64,000 bases of DNA from Ustilago trichophora (lineage: Eukaryota; Basidiomycota; Ustilaginomycetes; Ustilaginales; Ustilaginaceae): NCBI GenBank assembly GCA_900323505.1, contig OOIN01000030.1, positions 372,001-436,000 of the forward strand, read 5' to 3'. Shown piece by piece: positions 1 to 11,308 of the stretch (its first letter is position 1; each line of letters begins with the position of its first letter). A model generated the notes under the pieces. The model was given only the letters and a program-made list of their open reading frames with translations, was not told the DNA's origin and ran no database searches. Position numbers and translations under genes: made by a program.

Positions 1-2364
1 CTTACCTTCCTGACTCTGCTCGACAGTAATCTGGGTCGACTCCGAGCTGCTTTCCTCGAGCTCGAGAGATGGCTGAGGAAGGTCTTTGCTGGCATCGGTG
101 ACGTCCTTGAGGGCTTCGGTTTCTTCCAGAGCTGAAGCAGTCTTGTGGTCATGGAAAAGGGTGTCTGGCTCCTGAGCGCGTTTCTCTCTTGCAGGCATGA
201 TCTTCTCCATCGTCTCCACAGTGTGGGCTGTCAGAGTCATGGACACTTCAGTCTTCGGTTGGGACTCGCCTGGCTCAGTCGCGTGCTTCTTGTCTCCTTT
301 TGCGTCCTTGCTGATGGCAGCTCCCGAGATGTTGTCCTTCTTCTCTACCAGGCTCTTGGCCGACGCCTCTTCCGGGATAGAAGCAACCTTCGTCTTCACC
401 TCTGAAGCGTTCGCAATAGGTCCACTCGCCTCAGTGAAAGGTGTCTTGTGCTGGACTGGCTTCGATGCGTCAACCGAGGTCGCTTCCGCTTTGTCGTCTG
501 AAGGCTTAATTTCGGCTTTGAAACTTTCCGTGTCTGGCGTCTTTGAAGTACCAGCTGCCCACGGCTCGACCATGCCTTCGTCCTTTGCGGCATCGCTGTC
601 TGCCATGTGTGCGGTCTTCATGCTATCAACTGCAACCTCACCCTTTGTATCGACAGGAGCTACGGTCTCCTTGACTTCCTTCGCTGACTTCGCACTGCCT
701 TTGACATCGACGCTAGTCTCAGGCCACGCCTCCTTTTCAGCGTTCTCCTTAGCAGTGGCAGCGGCCTTCGACTCGTCGACAACCTTACCCTCCGTCGTCA
801 TTGCCTGCGGCTCCAGTCCCATCTTCGTATCTCTCTTCCAAGAAGCGGGATAATCTTCGTTCTTGCCCGATTTCTGGCCCATGATAGTGATGGCTGGTAC
901 ATGAGCCGGCTTACTTTCGTCAAAGGCAAAAGACGGCTCGATCTGAGTCTGCGACTCGTCCTCCATGCCCAGAGCCACGTCTGGCTTCGGTGCTGTTGGT
1001 GTCTTGACAGCAGGGGTCTCGGGCGTGGCAGCGGTATCGGTCGACTTCAGAGTATCTTCGATCTTGTCCTTCTGCACCGTGTGCGGGTGGCACTCCAGAG
1101 AGGCAGAATCCATTGGAGAAAGACAAGGGTCTGAAGAAGCCCTGGCAGCTCGACGACGAACGGGTAACATAGGCTCATCCTGCGTCTCTTCCATGTCTGA
1201 TTGACCTTCTTTGACCGTGCTGGAAGATGCTGGCATTTCGGGTAGACTAGCTTGCAGCTCGTCAGAGGATGGTCCTCCATTGCGAGCTCTTTTGAGTGCT
1301 GGCTCGTCTGCTTTTGTTGCGGTGTGGCTTGAAAAAGCTTCCTGTTCGAGCTCTCGCTTGGCCGTTTCTCCCACAGCAGGCTTATCCGGGTTGGTCACGG
1401 GAGTAGCAAAAGAGCTGACTACATTAGAATTGTTGGACGGCTCGGCGTCGCCAAAGGAGCTGATCTGAGATTCATCCATGGCATTGTCGCCCGAGAAATG
1501 CTTCTCGACCCAGGCCTTGGCATCAGCAGGCGAAGCCATGTGCTTGGAAGTATACAAGGACGAATGAGAGGCCAATCTGTGTCCGCTCCTGATTCCCAAG
1601 CGAGAGTAGAGACTCGGCTTGCAGAAAGACGCCATCCTGCCACTTACACCAGCCACAACCTTGAGCACTTCCTTGGCGACGTTCGTGTTCCACACTGGGC
1701 GAAAAAAGATATCGATGCCAAGCGGGGCTTCGTGTGCGTGTCGGGCGGATGCGAGGGATTTGGAGCTGCTACTACTCTTTTTGCGTTTGTGACCGTTGCC
1801 ACTGGTCTGAAAGCTTCCCTCCTCAAAAGGGAGGGTGCGAGCGCGAAGTGCGATGATGGAGCCCTGTTTGCGTAGGTCTCCTGAAGCAAGACTTTTGGCG
1901 AGCTCGATGAATACACTGTCGATCTGCTGAGGTCGGATGAGCATGGTCCATCTGCCCTGGCTCCACAAAGCATGATCGAGCGCCATGTGCATGATCTGCT
2001 CGTGGAATTGGTCTTGCACTTCAGTTCTGCACTGCTTCTTGCTCTTTCCGGCTTTCTTGCTGCTGGAACGAACAGGGATATCATCATCATTCTGAATGTC
2101 AGACACTTTGGCTGCCGACTCGCTTTCCATCTGCTTGGCTTTGACGAAGGTGGTCTCGGTGGAGGCGGTGGGCGAAAGTTCCCCTATCTCGTCGATCGAT
2201 TTGACACCCAGCACCCAGATAGGCTGAGGAGAAACGCCATTGTTGAAAGCTGCGGGCTTACCGAGTCGGCTAGGCGGATGGCTGGTGAGCCATTCGTCGA
2301 GGTTGCCTGCTTCATTGAGGATGTACACCAGATGCTTGGTATCGTCTGCGGTGTCGGTAGCCAT
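1..2364 (-). CDS. UPF0696/DUF1917-like protein with long acidic/Ala-Lys-Glu tail (3' end missing)
   Basis: I read an uninterrupted frame from the ATG at 2364 to the window edge (about 788 codons), so the C terminus lies outside. The first 275 residues look folded. They contain a block around QGRWTMLIRPQQIDSVF, then an IDIFFRPVWNTNVAKEVLK block and a KPSLYSRLGIRSGHR block, and this order resembles the UPF0696 (C11orf68/BLES03, DUF1917) family, whose function is poorly known. The remaining 500 or so residues are low-complexity, rich in Ala, Lys, Glu, Ser and Thr with repeated ExKxEV-like stretches, and probably disordered. A GTAAGT-like word lies inside the folded part, but the frame reads through it and the motif order stays intact, so I do not call an intron there. 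The window ends on GGTAAG, which could be a donor. The family call is moderate; the existence of the gene is well supported. Confidence 0.6.
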   Translation of the reverse strand, partial: MATDTADDTKHLVYILNEAGNLDEWLTSHPPSRLGKPAAFNNGVSPQPIWVLGVKSIDEIGELSPTASTETTFVKAKQMESESAAKVSDIQNDDDIPVRSSSKKAGKSKKQCRTEVQDQFHEQIMHMALDHALWSQGRWTMLIRPQQIDSVFIELAKSLASGDLRKQGSIIALRARTLPFEEGSFQTSGNGHKRKKSSSSSKSLASARHAHEAPLGIDIFFRPVWNTNVAKEVLKVVAGVSGRMASFCKPSLYSRLGIRSGHRLASHSSLYTSKHMASPADAKAWVEKHFSGDNAMDESQISSFGDAEPSNNSNVVSSFATPVTNPDKPAVGETAKRELEQEAFSSHTATKADEPALKRARNGGPSSDELQASLPEMPASSSTVKEGQSDMEETQDEPMLPVRRRAARASSDPCLSPMDSASLECHPHTVQKDKIEDTLKSTDTAATPETPAVKTPTAPKPDVALGMEDESQTQIEPSFAFDESKPAHVPAITIMGQKSGKNEDYPASWKRDTKMGLEPQAMTTEGKVVDESKAAATAKENAEKEAWPETSVDVKGSAKSAKEVKETVAPVDTKGEVAVDSMKTAHMADSDAAKDEGMVEPWAAGTSKTPDTESFKAEIKPSDDKAEATSVDASKPVQHKTPFTEASGPIANASEVKTKVASIPEEASAKSLVEKKDNISGAAISKDAKGDKKHATEPGESQPKTEVSMTLTAHTVETMEKIMPAREKRAQEPDTLFHDHKTASALEETEALKDVTDASKDLPQPSLELEESSSESTQITVEQSQEGK

Positions 2365-3012
2365 CTTGGCGGGAACCGATCAAAGGCGTATGCGCTGCGA
2401 TGGTGTTGAGGGAATGAGAGGACGCTCAGTTGAAGGGAAGGGGAGGGAAGGCTGATTCGCCACTTTCAGGGAACTTGCTTATATCCATCATGAGCCCAAG
2501 TCAACACAACTCTACAGAAGCGCAATCCTCTGGATCGCGCAGCGTTCAGCCTCTCTGCCAATCCGCACAAAGGGAAGATGAAAAGAAGATGGAAAGATCA
2601 ACAGACATGTAATTTTACACGGCTCATTTCGTTGGCTCTTGGGAGTGGGATGAAGCTTGAAGAAAGGCTCAGTCGAATATCAGAAGAGGATGGAAAACGT
2701 CGCGTGATGACAAACGACCTTCTTGCGTACTGTATTTCATAGCATTTCAACGCTTTGTAATCCTGTCAACTGCGCACCTTTCCCGCTCAGCTCAGCTCAG
2801 CTTCGGCGAGACCGCCCTATGAATACAAACTTGGATTCCCGCTTGGACCTCTTCCCTCTCAGTCAGTCACTCACACGTTGTATAATGCTGTCAAAGCTTC
2901 GTATCAGTAGTCATACACGCACTCTCCCGCTCAGCCGCGCCAAATTCTCAGTCAGATACCATATGGTCAAATCACATCTCTCTTCTGTATCAAAGATCGT
3001 AGAAATTCGGCG
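2365..3012. other. Intergenic: promoter side of the DUF1917-like gene, 3' side of the membrane protein gene
   Basis: About 650 bases with no convincing coding frame. Both flanking genes read leftwards, so this holds the 5' leader of the left gene and the 3' end of the right one. Nothing resembling a tRNA or a splice-linked small exon was seen. Confidence 0.5.
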
Positions 3013-3269
3013 TTAAAAATGGTTAGGCATATCCAGCAGAGGACTTCGGATGAGCCCATCGAGCACTTGGTCGGTCCAGTCGGCACGCGGGCGCTTGGCC
3101 CGAGGGTTGTCATCATCACTGTCAGTGTCCGAATCGAGACCATAGTCTGGCACGTATTTGCCGCCGTGGGATGAGATCGAGGATTGTCTAGAGGCAGGTT
3201 GTGCTTTTGGAGGTTTGCGGTGCTCTGAGATGGGCAGCGTGGTTCGTGAGTTGTGCTTGCATCTCCCTG

Positions 3270-3300
<31 letters not shown>

Positions 3301-4443
3301 GAAGGAGGAGGAGGAGCTGCAGAGATGGCCGTTGGTATGGAGGCTTTTGAGAATAATAATCGAGGTGCTGACAAGGGCGAAAAGGATGCTGATGATCACG
3401 CTGTACCTTGTCGACGATTCTTGTGATTGTACAGCCGAAGTGATTAGCGCGACGAGCTGGATGATAGCACCAAGACATATGGTCAAGCCGCAGATGCTTG
3501 GGAGACTATCCAGCATGCTCGAGGTAAAGCTCTTCTTGTTGTGCCTGCTCGGGCTTGCTGCTGAATAGCCTTCAGAAGGTGAACGGCAAAGCGACGTGCT
3601 TCCAAGGATGCCGACCACACCAATCCAGACCGAGTACAGCTCCAAGCAGAGAGCAGCGTTGCTCAACGAGATGCACATCTTACTCTGCTTGCTCTCGTAC
3701 TTTTCGAGCATCAGCGTTTGAATTCCAGCGAGAAGGATGGCCAGGATCGCCCAGATGACCAAAGTTCCACTGGATGACGGAGAAGCCCTCTGTGTTGCCG
3801 TAAGAGGGGAGCAGCGAGCTCGCGATTGACGCCCAGCCTGACGTACACCGTCCATCACATTCACCTGCTCTCCATTCCTCTCCCTGACCAGCGGCCCATC
3901 CTGCATGCGATAATGCGGACTCTTTGCGGCGGCCCCAACCTCACCTTGTGACTTCCCACTTCCAGGCGCCCCTTCATTGTCATACACCATACCCAACGAT
4001 GAGGCCAAGTATCCAGGGGGAGGGATGTAGAACCCTGGTCCATAAGCCACCTTCTTACCCGCAAATTGCCTCAGCGGGTCATCGTACCCCCCTGGACCCT
4101 CCTTTATCCCTGAACTACTGGCCGGTGCCCAAGAAGCTCTCCTCGCACCATACTTCGTCGAGATGTTGGGAGAAGGCTGGAAAGCCACCCCAGCGTGTGC
4201 GAATGGGTCTGAGAGAGAGCGTGGCGGGGTTGATGAAAGTGCAGCTGTTGATAGTGCAGCCGGAGGGAGGTGACTGCGTAAGGTGTCTTTGGAAGACTCG
4301 TACTCGGCTTCAGGATAGGCCCTTGATGATTCTTCAGCTGAACGAGATGCCGAAGCATAGATATGAGTTGCCCTTGTTGCTGCCTTAGATGCGGGCGAAG
4401 ACCTGGGAGAGCTGTATCGCGCATCTGAAATGACCCTAGACAT
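3013..4443 (-). CDS. Four-helix integral membrane protein of unknown function
   Basis: A 476-residue intron-free frame. The first 225 residues are polar and Ser/Pro/Ala-rich, with a short aromatic-Gly-Pro segment near 130-148 (YGPGFYIPPPGY). Four hydrophobic spans follow, at roughly 226-246, 263-283, 316-338 and 347-367, then a cytosolic-looking tail with ten consecutive Asn at about 382-391 and an acidic Asp/Ser cluster near 445-455. The four-span layout with a long soluble N terminus recalls MARVEL-type or other fungal plasma-membrane proteins, but I recognise no family signature and give no function. The Asn run comes from a GTT/AAC microsatellite (3271-3300), so its length probably varies between strains. 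Poly-C and splice signals are absent, and the start is the first ATG of the frame. Confidence 0.7.
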
Positions 4444-5372
4444 GCTTTGTGCGTGACAGGCGAACTGCCAGCGCCCGTGTTGCGCTCTATCGTGATATTG
4501 TTAATCTGAAGATGAAGATGATGTCCTGCCTGCAGGTCGTCTAGTCGTCTGGTATTCTAGTCGTAAGGAGGTAGATGTGGAAGGGAAGGTGGTGTACTCG
4601 GGTCCGCCAAGAACGATGATGGGTCAAGTCGTTGAATGAAGGTCGACGCTCAGACCCGCCTCATCTTTGAATCTCGGGCGTCGGCTAAAGCTATCAAGCC
4701 TTTGGGTGCAGGGCCCTCTTGCATCCACCGCCCAGTGTAGAAAGGGGCGTCCCAACGAAGCATAGGCTCTGAATGAAAGCCAAGAGTGACGGGCGGTGGG
4801 TCGAGGGTGCGAAGGACCCTTGGCGATCTGCATTCAGCAGTAACACTCTCAACTGTCACACGTCGGATAATTCGCCGATGTCAAATTCTCCGTCCCCCTC
4901 TTCCCTAATCTCATGCTTGCTCCACTGCACCCTTCTTCTTTGCTTTTTGTCTTTTTGCCCTTCAAGATCAACCCTGTCTCTCAGATGCATAGGGTAGAAT
5001 GGGAAGCGAGACACAACTGTACTGTACCGTAGATGCATCTTTGAGGGGAGTGTGTGCGTGACTTCGGCTCAGCACATTTGGAATGTGGGGTTTTAGGGTT
5101 TCTCTCTCTCTTTGTGACACTCTTTGTGACACTCTTTGTGACAGGGGTAAAAGAAACGTTTTCAGCCACACCAATCTCGCCTGTCAAAGATCACACCCTT
5201 CAACCCACCACAACCTGTCATCACATCATCCTGCAGCTCACACAGTCCACAAGAGGAAAAAGAAAAAAGAAGAAAAAAAAAAGAAAAAAAAGATAAAAAG
5301 CGGGTTCCATCCCTCATACAGTATTATTCAAGACCTGGCTTTGTAAGAAGACAGTGTTTGAGTGTGTGCGTT
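4444..5372. other. Intergenic: promoter of the membrane protein gene and 3' region of the LIM-RhoGAP gene
   Basis: No credible gene. It contains an ACTGTACTGTACCGTA motif at 5016-5031, three tandem copies of a 12-mer (CTCTTTGTGACA) at 5108-5143, and an A-rich tract near 5255-5300. Short frames here overlap each other on both strands and have low-complexity translations. Confidence 0.5.
5108..5143. repeat. Three tandem copies of a 12-bp unit
   Basis: CTCTTTGTGACA occurs three times head to tail without mismatch, directly after a short CT run. It lies about 665 bp upstream of the membrane protein start codon at 4443. Confidence 0.85.
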
Positions 5373-8300
5373 CTAAGAAGTGTTCTGCTCTACAGCTCCT
5401 CCACTACCACCACTGCCGTTGGGAGTTCTGTAGAAGCGGTTGTAGGGGTAATCTTGAGACTGGCTCTGCAGTTGGTGCTGCTGGTAATGGTACGATTGCG
5501 GGGCGATCGCTTGCCCTTGACCTTGTGCGTTCCTCATCACTTGCTGCTGCTGCTGTTGCTGCCCCTGACCCTGACCCTGGTAGAAACCACCCTGTTGCTG
5601 ACCGCCGCCGTATCCAGTAGCAGGAGCAGAAGGCGGCATGTTGTAACCCAGTTGCTTACTCGGCGTGTTACCGTGGCTGCTTCCGGGGGCGACTCTATCC
5701 GTTGGGCTCACTCCAAAGTGATTGGGAGGGGGTACAGCACCAGCAGACCAAGGACCTTGGTTGCTGTGCGTATCGGGAGAGCGAGAGAACTCGTTGCCCA
5801 TAGGTGTGGAGGCTCCGTTACTGCTACTGTACTGTCTATGCTGCTGCTGTTGTTGTTGGAAGTGGAGCTGTTCCCGCTGCTGCACCTGACGCATTGTTGT
5901 CGGTGGATGCACGTCCGGTCGATGTCTGTTTTGCAGTTCGCCAGAGTGCAAGGGTCCACCAACTCCACCGCCACTACCGTTGCGGCCCATGGAAATTCCT
6001 CCGCGTTGCTGGCGCAGACGAGCGTACTTTTCGCACTTTTTGAGAATGTCTCGCGACGTGAGGTCCGCAGAGGCATTCATGAGGTCCTTGTCCTGCAACA
6101 CCGCTTCGAGCTCCTCGGGAATCTTCCAGATCTCATCCTGGTGCTCGAGCAGATACGAAACGGCCCGGTTGGCGAGGAAGGTCTCGTCCTTGGTAGGGTC
6201 GCTTCCTTTGCTGTAAAGGATATTGGGGCAGATGACCGTCGCCAAATTGGGCAGATCCATCTTGCTTCCCGTTTCCTCGTCAATGTGCGAAAAGGATGCG
6301 ACCCACTTGAGGAAGGCAAAGAGCACCTCCATGGTATCTCTGTGACCCTTGGGCAAGAGGATCGTCACCATGTGCAGAATACGGTGTCGCTCGGCCTCGC
6401 TCTCCAGCTTCTGAGACATTACGAAGAGCTTGTGCAGCTTGAACGTCATGAGCGGATCCGGGAGCTCACGAAGGAACTTCTTGAGCAATGCTGCCAGCTG
6501 CACTGGGTTGTCATCCAACAGATTCACCGACGAACTGTCTCGGTCGAGCGCCTCAGAGAGCTCCTTGAGTCGACGAATGTTGCCATTCTTCCTAAAGATG
6601 CCTTCGACGGACAGATCCATCTGCTTCATGGCCGAGATTACATCATCGATGAACGAAGGCACTCGCAGATGAGCAGCGCTTGCACCCAGCGTCGAGTCGG
6701 CACCGTTGCGCTCGACCAAAATTTCGAGTGGAATCCCAAATACGCCCTTCTTCTTGATCTCCTTCTTGTCCTTGCCACCTTTGAAGATCTTGCCCCAGAA
6801 CGTGTTCTTGCGCGTCTCGATGAACTCGATCAGATCGTCAAGATTCACGTGATCACGCAGCGCCGACTGCTGCAGGTACATGACAGCCATGTGCTTGACG
6901 ATGAAGAGCTCCAGAGCAGATAACTCCGAGATGCAACGAGTGCCCTCGCTTGGCAGAGGACGATGCTGTTCTCGCGCCTGCTCTGCCTCCAAGATGTGCG
7001 GGATGTCGGCGAGCGTGATACCATCTTCACTCCTCGTATCGCGCTGCATCTCATCGCCAGAAGGCTGCCGGATAGGCCCATCTTCGCGAATCTTGACATC
7101 GGTGTTGTGACGTGCAAAAGCGGGTCGGATGGGCACAATCGAGCCGGGCTCCAGGTTCGAGGGCGATCCAGAACGACCTGCAGCGCCGATTCCGAGCTGG
7201 GGAGGCTGCTGTCCAGGGGGCAGAGCAAAGGGCAAATGCTGTTGAACGGGCTGGAAGACTTGCTGCTGCTTCTGTTGCTGCTGGAAGTTCTGCGGCTGCT
7301 GCGCCTGTCTGGGGCGTCTGCTCGGCGAAGGTTCGCGGGATGAGGTGCCATCGCGCTGAAAGGGCGAGCTAGGTTCTCTGGGTGACGAACCAGGGCTGGC
7401 TTGGCGGGGCGAATGCCTGCTGTCGCTCTGCAAACCAGAGTCGGAGGGAGACGGTCGCTGTGTATCGGAGGTCTGCGTCTGCCTGCCTGAAGGACTGCCA
7501 ACAACCGTCGAAATACGTGGCACTTTGGCCTTGGTCGAGAGTTTGCGGTTGAGATTCACCGACTTCATGCGCTTGATATCCTGCGAGTCGCGGTATGCTT
7601 CGTGCATTGACACCTCCTCGTCACCTTCAGCTGGTGCGGCAGCGTTGGAAGTCAAAGAATCCGCAGGATCGCCGATCATGCGAGACGCCGAGACGGGCGG
7701 CGACGGTGGAACGACACCACGCTTTCGCAGCAATGCAAAGAGACGGTTGAGGGCGACGCGCAAGAGGAAGGCGTACTGCTCGAGCCTCGTAACTGACTCA
7801 AAGCCCTTGCGAAGGTTGATGCCACTGGCGCAATTGGGGCAGAAGCAAGCATGCGACCACGAGCCGGAAGACATCACCGCGCGGGAACCATTCTGCGAAA
7901 CCAACCCAGCATCAGCCTGTCTCCGCTTCGACTCCAATCCAAACTGCGAAGCAGGCAACGCTTCGGGTGCACCGGGAACTGGATCGGGCTGCTTGCGCGT
8001 CGACGCGCCTTCACGAAGAGCGGGTCGCTGGCAAGTGGAACACTTGAGACAGTTCGAATGCCATCGCAGGTTGACGCCCATGCGCAAGCACTCTTCCTCG
8101 ACGGTAGAGCCGCAAGCAACGCAAAGGTCCGTGGCTGCCTCGCCGTTCTCGCTCGACCCAGAGCTGGTCGATCTTGGCAATGAGCGGTAGCCATACCATC
8201 GTCCGTCAGGGCCCACAGTGTTGGTGTTGGGAGGCTGGGTGCCCTGCTTGTCATCTGCGGTGATGCTGCCGAGTTTAGCGGAGAAGGCGAGCTGGCTCAA

Positions 8301-10415
8301 GAACCAGTGCAGCGCCTCTTCGTTGGCGTACTCCCTGTCCAGCTTCAAAGCACCGGTAAGCGCAATGCGGATCAAGATCTTGAGATAGTGCGCGAGACCC
8401 GTGACAAGCGAAAGGAGCTCTTGCGTGATGCCCATCCTTCGAGCGCCCGTCTCCTGTGTGTGCGAGAGCAGCGAGAAGAAGTTGACAATCTTTTTGCACA
8501 GCATCCTTGCTTCGCGAATGTGTGAGATGCCTTTGGCTTCCTCCTTGCGGAAGTTGGATTCTAGATCGTCAATCGCCGAAAAGAGAATTTCGACGTGCAA
8601 GATGAACTTTTCAGCCATCCTGACACCACCGAGGTAGCGACCGCTGCTGACGTGACGAAGCATCTCGGAGATGCAGGCTGCCGAGCTCTCTTCAAACGCC
8701 GAAAGAACAGTCCAGATGCGGTAGACTCGCTCCTCCATCTGCTTCTGCTTCTGCTTCAAGCTGGATGGCGTTTCGGTCGCCTCGATCTCGGTGGCATCCG
8801 GAGATGGCTCGGAGCGCGATGGGGCTGCCTGACCTGGTGAAGACTCGACGGCCTCGCCCTGGCTGGACTGATTCTGCGCCGGGCCGTCTGTGGAAGTATC
8901 GGCAGCGACTTCTGCCAGAGCGGCAGCGCCATCCTTGGGCGTGGATCCTGTTGGACAGAGCTTGATGTTCCAAAACTTGTGAATCATGTAGCACTCTGGA
9001 TGCCAGTGCTCGTCGGTGTTGTTGCGGTTGATCTCGACAAATTGCTTGAGAATGGCCGTCTTGCAGCCCGTGCACTTGATGGCGAAGCGAGTGCTATAGT
9101 GGAAGTGACAAAAGACATTGCCGTCGTGCTCGTAGTAGCTATCCTGCGGGCCGAATACGGTGGGGCAGACCGAGCAGGTAAAGTGTTCGACGTGGAACTT
9201 TCTGCCGAGAGCAGTGATGTAGCTGCCTCTGAGCGCACCGCTGCATTTTGCACAGATGAGATCAAGACGACGGAAGTAGTCGGTCTCGCAAAGAGGGAAG
9301 AGACGACCAGTACCCGAAGAGTCGACCATGTCATCGGTGGCGGGGAAGAATTTGGCGGCCACGACCTTGTTGCAGTCGTTGCAGCGGAAGCAGTCGAGAT
9401 GGTAGACACTTCCGAGCGCTCGAACGAATTGGCCTGTCATGACTTTGCCGCATGCTTGACAGGTCTGATCGCGCCGTCTTGACGAGGTGCCAGAGGAGGA
9501 CGCTGGCTGGACAGGTTTCTGCACTTGGCTGGAAGCGGATGACGAGCTGTTTTGAGTTGGCGCTGAAGCCACAGCAGCGGCAGCGGTTGTAGGTGCAGCA
9601 GCAGCAGCAGCAGCAGATGTGTCGGTAAGCGTACTGGATGGCGCGATAGTCGGTACTGGCGCTGTACGCTCGTGCATATTACCAGAGATAGGGTTGGACG
9701 GCGCTTGGAGATTTTGGGGGGAAGCAACGTTGGAGTTGGTGCCGTAGCGGGTGGCAGTAGAAGATACCGGCTCGTTGCCATCATCGCCTCTTTGGACACT
9801 GCTCGTATCAAGGCGAGGCGTAGGCCGCGAGGACCCTCGCGAAGGCAGACTGGGTCTAGATTCGATGCTGTTGGAGCGAACGGAACCGCCAGCTTCGTAC
9901 TTGTCCCTCTCCTTCTCCCAACTCCAGCCTGGATCGACAGCACGGCTCTTGATGCGATCCATGTCGGCACGGTTGCGCGAAGTGCTGCTGTCACCAGCGA
10001 CGCCGTTGGCGAAGGAAGTGGATGGCCGTAACGCTGGTTGCTGGGCGCTTTCATTGGATGTGGACGGGGCGGCAGTTGCGTGCGACTGTGCGGCAGGATC
10101 GTGCGAACGCGACTGCGCCATGGGTGCGGCAGTAGTAGAAGAGCCAGGTGGATTGTAGAGGCGCTGCTGTGAGGTGGAAGCGGTGGAAGCTTGTTGAGAA
10201 AGATTCATGTCTGCTGTGGCGCGGTTGAGATCGTTGGTGTCTTCGGAGCCATTCGAGTAGTACGAACTGCTGCCTTCGGACTGGCCTGTGTTGGATCGCT
10301 GTGTATGGTAGGGGTCGTGCTGCTGCTGCTGCTGTGGTGCAGTACGATTTGCAGAGCTAGATGCACCAGCGTCGGAGCCGTTGGTAAAGTGTGTGTCGGA
10401 CATGTCGGAATGCAA
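5373..10415 (-). CDS. LRG1: LIM-domain Rho GTPase-activating protein, LRG1 type
   Basis: A 1680-residue intron-free frame. After a disordered Ser/Gln/Ala-rich N terminus come LIM zinc fingers: LIM1 from about residue 318 (CQACGKV.. HLDCFRCNDC), LIM2 directly after it (CAKCSGALRGSY .. HFTCSVC) and a third C-x2-C module with HWHPEC. Near residues 760-850 is a further split LIM-like module (CVACGS .. CLKCSTC .. CPNC). The RhoGAP domain spans about 1226-1408 and has the arginine-finger segment VEGIFRKNG, the LLKKFLRELPDPL helix and an LATVICPNIL-like block. This order (three N-terminal LIMs, a middle LIM, a C-terminal RhoGAP) is that of yeast Lrg1, which down-regulates Rho1 in cell wall and polarity control. 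The tail is Gln/Gly-rich. The first ATG gives MHSDM; Met5 is an alternative start. Confidence 0.88.
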   Translation of the reverse strand: MHSDMSDTHFTNGSDAGASSSANRTAPQQQQQHDPYHTQRSNTGQSEGSSSYYSNGSEDTNDLNRATADMNLSQQASTASTSQQRLYNPPGSSTTAAPMAQSRSHDPAAQSHATAAPSTSNESAQQPALRPSTSFANGVAGDSSTSRNRADMDRIKSRAVDPGWSWEKERDKYEAGGSVRSNSIESRPSLPSRGSSRPTPRLDTSSVQRGDDGNEPVSSTATRYGTNSNVASPQNLQAPSNPISGNMHERTAPVPTIAPSSTLTDTSAAAAAAAPTTAAAAVASAPTQNSSSSASSQVQKPVQPASSSGTSSRRRDQTCQACGKVMTGQFVRALGSVYHLDCFRCNDCNKVVAAKFFPATDDMVDSSGTGRLFPLCETDYFRRLDLICAKCSGALRGSYITALGRKFHVEHFTCSVCPTVFGPQDSYYEHDGNVFCHFHYSTRFAIKCTGCKTAILKQFVEINRNNTDEHWHPECYMIHKFWNIKLCPTGSTPKDGAAALAEVAADTSTDGPAQNQSSQGEAVESSPGQAAPSRSEPSPDATEIEATETPSSLKQKQKQMEERVYRIWTVLSAFEESSAACISEMLRHVSSGRYLGGVRMAEKFILHVEILFSAIDDLESNFRKEEAKGISHIREARMLCKKIVNFFSLLSHTQETGARRMGITQELLSLVTGLAHYLKILIRIALTGALKLDREYANEEALHWFLSQLAFSAKLGSITADDKQGTQPPNTNTVGPDGRWYGYRSLPRSTSSGSSENGEAATDLCVACGSTVEEECLRMGVNLRWHSNCLKCSTCQRPALREGASTRKQPDPVPGAPEALPASQFGLESKRRQADAGLVSQNGSRAVMSSGSWSHACFCPNCASGINLRKGFESVTRLEQYAFLLRVALNRLFALLRKRGVVPPSPPVSASRMIGDPADSLTSNAAAPAEGDEEVSMHEAYRDSQDIKRMKSVNLNRKLSTKAKVPRISTVVGSPSGRQTQTSDTQRPSPSDSGLQSDSRHSPRQASPGSSPREPSSPFQRDGTSSREPSPSRRPRQAQQPQNFQQQQKQQQVFQPVQQHLPFALPPGQQPPQLGIGAAGRSGSPSNLEPGSIVPIRPAFARHNTDVKIREDGPIRQPSGDEMQRDTRSEDGITLADIPHILEAEQAREQHRPLPSEGTRCISELSALELFIVKHMAVMYLQQSALRDHVNLDDLIEFIETRKNTFWGKIFKGGKDKKEIKKKGVFGIPLEILVERNGADSTLGASAAHLRVPSFIDDVISAMKQMDLSVEGIFRKNGNIRRLKELSEALDRDSSSVNLLDDNPVQLAALLKKFLRELPDPLMTFKLHKLFVMSQKLESEAERHRILHMVTILLPKGHRDTMEVLFAFLKWVASFSHIDEETGSKMDLPNLATVICPNILYSKGSDPTKDETFLANRAVSYLLEHQDEIWKIPEELEAVLQDKDLMNASADLTSRDILKKCEKYARLRQQRGGISMGRNGSGGGVGGPLHSGELQNRHRPDVHPPTTMRQVQQREQLHFQQQQQQHRQYSSSNGASTPMGNEFSRSPDTHSNQGPWSAGAVPPPNHFGVSPTDRVAPGSSHGNTPSKQLGYNMPPSAPATGYGGGQQQGGFYQGQGQGQQQQQQQVMRNAQGQGQAIAPQSYHYQQHQLQSQSQDYPYNRFYRTPNGSGGSGGAVEQNTS

Positions 10416-11291
10416 TCAAGGTGAAAGCAGTGTGTCGGTAGGATCACGGATGGCACGGGGTAGGAAAGCTGGTGGCTCGAGGGAGTGCTTGAGAATCTAG
10501 GAATTGGTGTGATGGCGTGTAGAGGGACGAGGAGAAGAGATGTGCTGTGTACGAGTGGCTGGGCACATATAGGACGCTACGCTGACAACAAGGATAGCAC
10601 TGGCTTTATGGATGAAGTTTGGTTCAGATCGATGCCGATATTGTGAGAGAATGCGACGGCACAGCACAGAGACGAATTAGTCGGCGCACGCGGTTGAAGG
10701 TCGCCTTTGTGCTGCTAGGCACGCAAATTGAATCGGCGAGCAATGTACAATGTACGATGGAAGGTCGAGATGCGAACTGCGTATGATGGTACTTGCGGAC
10801 TGGTGACCAATCGAAGCTAGCTAAAAAGTAGCATTCCCAAGCTGAACGGTAATACGGGAGTTGAGCACTGCGGTGGCAGTCTCGGATGAAGTTGAAGCTG
10901 TTTCGTAATGGAAGCGGAATTATGATCCCAAGAAGTGGTAAAGCCAGAGGAATGTCGTACGATCGGATCGAGTAGGATGAAATCCTTTGAGACGTCCTGT
11001 AAGATTGATTAGCGAAGACGAATGGTAGACGGAGCGTGAAGCATGTACAGAGGAGTAGTCGATGATAGTGGAATGGTGATGTGGCGATGATGATGATGAC
11101 GACGAAGGAGATCAAAGCCCAAATGATCGAGTCGAGTGAGAGGTTGAAACGACAACGACGAGAGGTGAACGGCCCAAACCAAGATTGTGGCGGGCGGAAT
11201 GGCGTCTGTGTGTGGTGAGGTGAGAGTGTGAGTGTGCGAATGTGCGCGGAGGGAGACTGAGAAAGAGAGAGAGAAAGAAAGGGAAAGGGCG

Positions 11292-11308
11292 TTTACTGTA
11301 CTGTACAC
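11292..11308. promoter_or_regulatory. TACTG/CAGTA promoter motif
   Basis: TTTACTGTACTGTACAC carries two overlapping TACTGTAC units. Similar motifs lie upstream of several other genes in this window. The function is unknown; the call rests on recurrence only. Confidence 0.35.

Noticed and set aside
1644..2090. 148-codon minus-strand frame within the DUF1917-like gene
   Set aside because: A different frame of the same strand; the frame from 2364 carries the family motifs.
5358..6923. 521-codon open frame antisense to the LIM-RhoGAP gene
   Set aside because: It lies opposite the conserved RhoGAP domain, and the translation is Leu/Arg/Val-rich without features; a shadow of codon bias.
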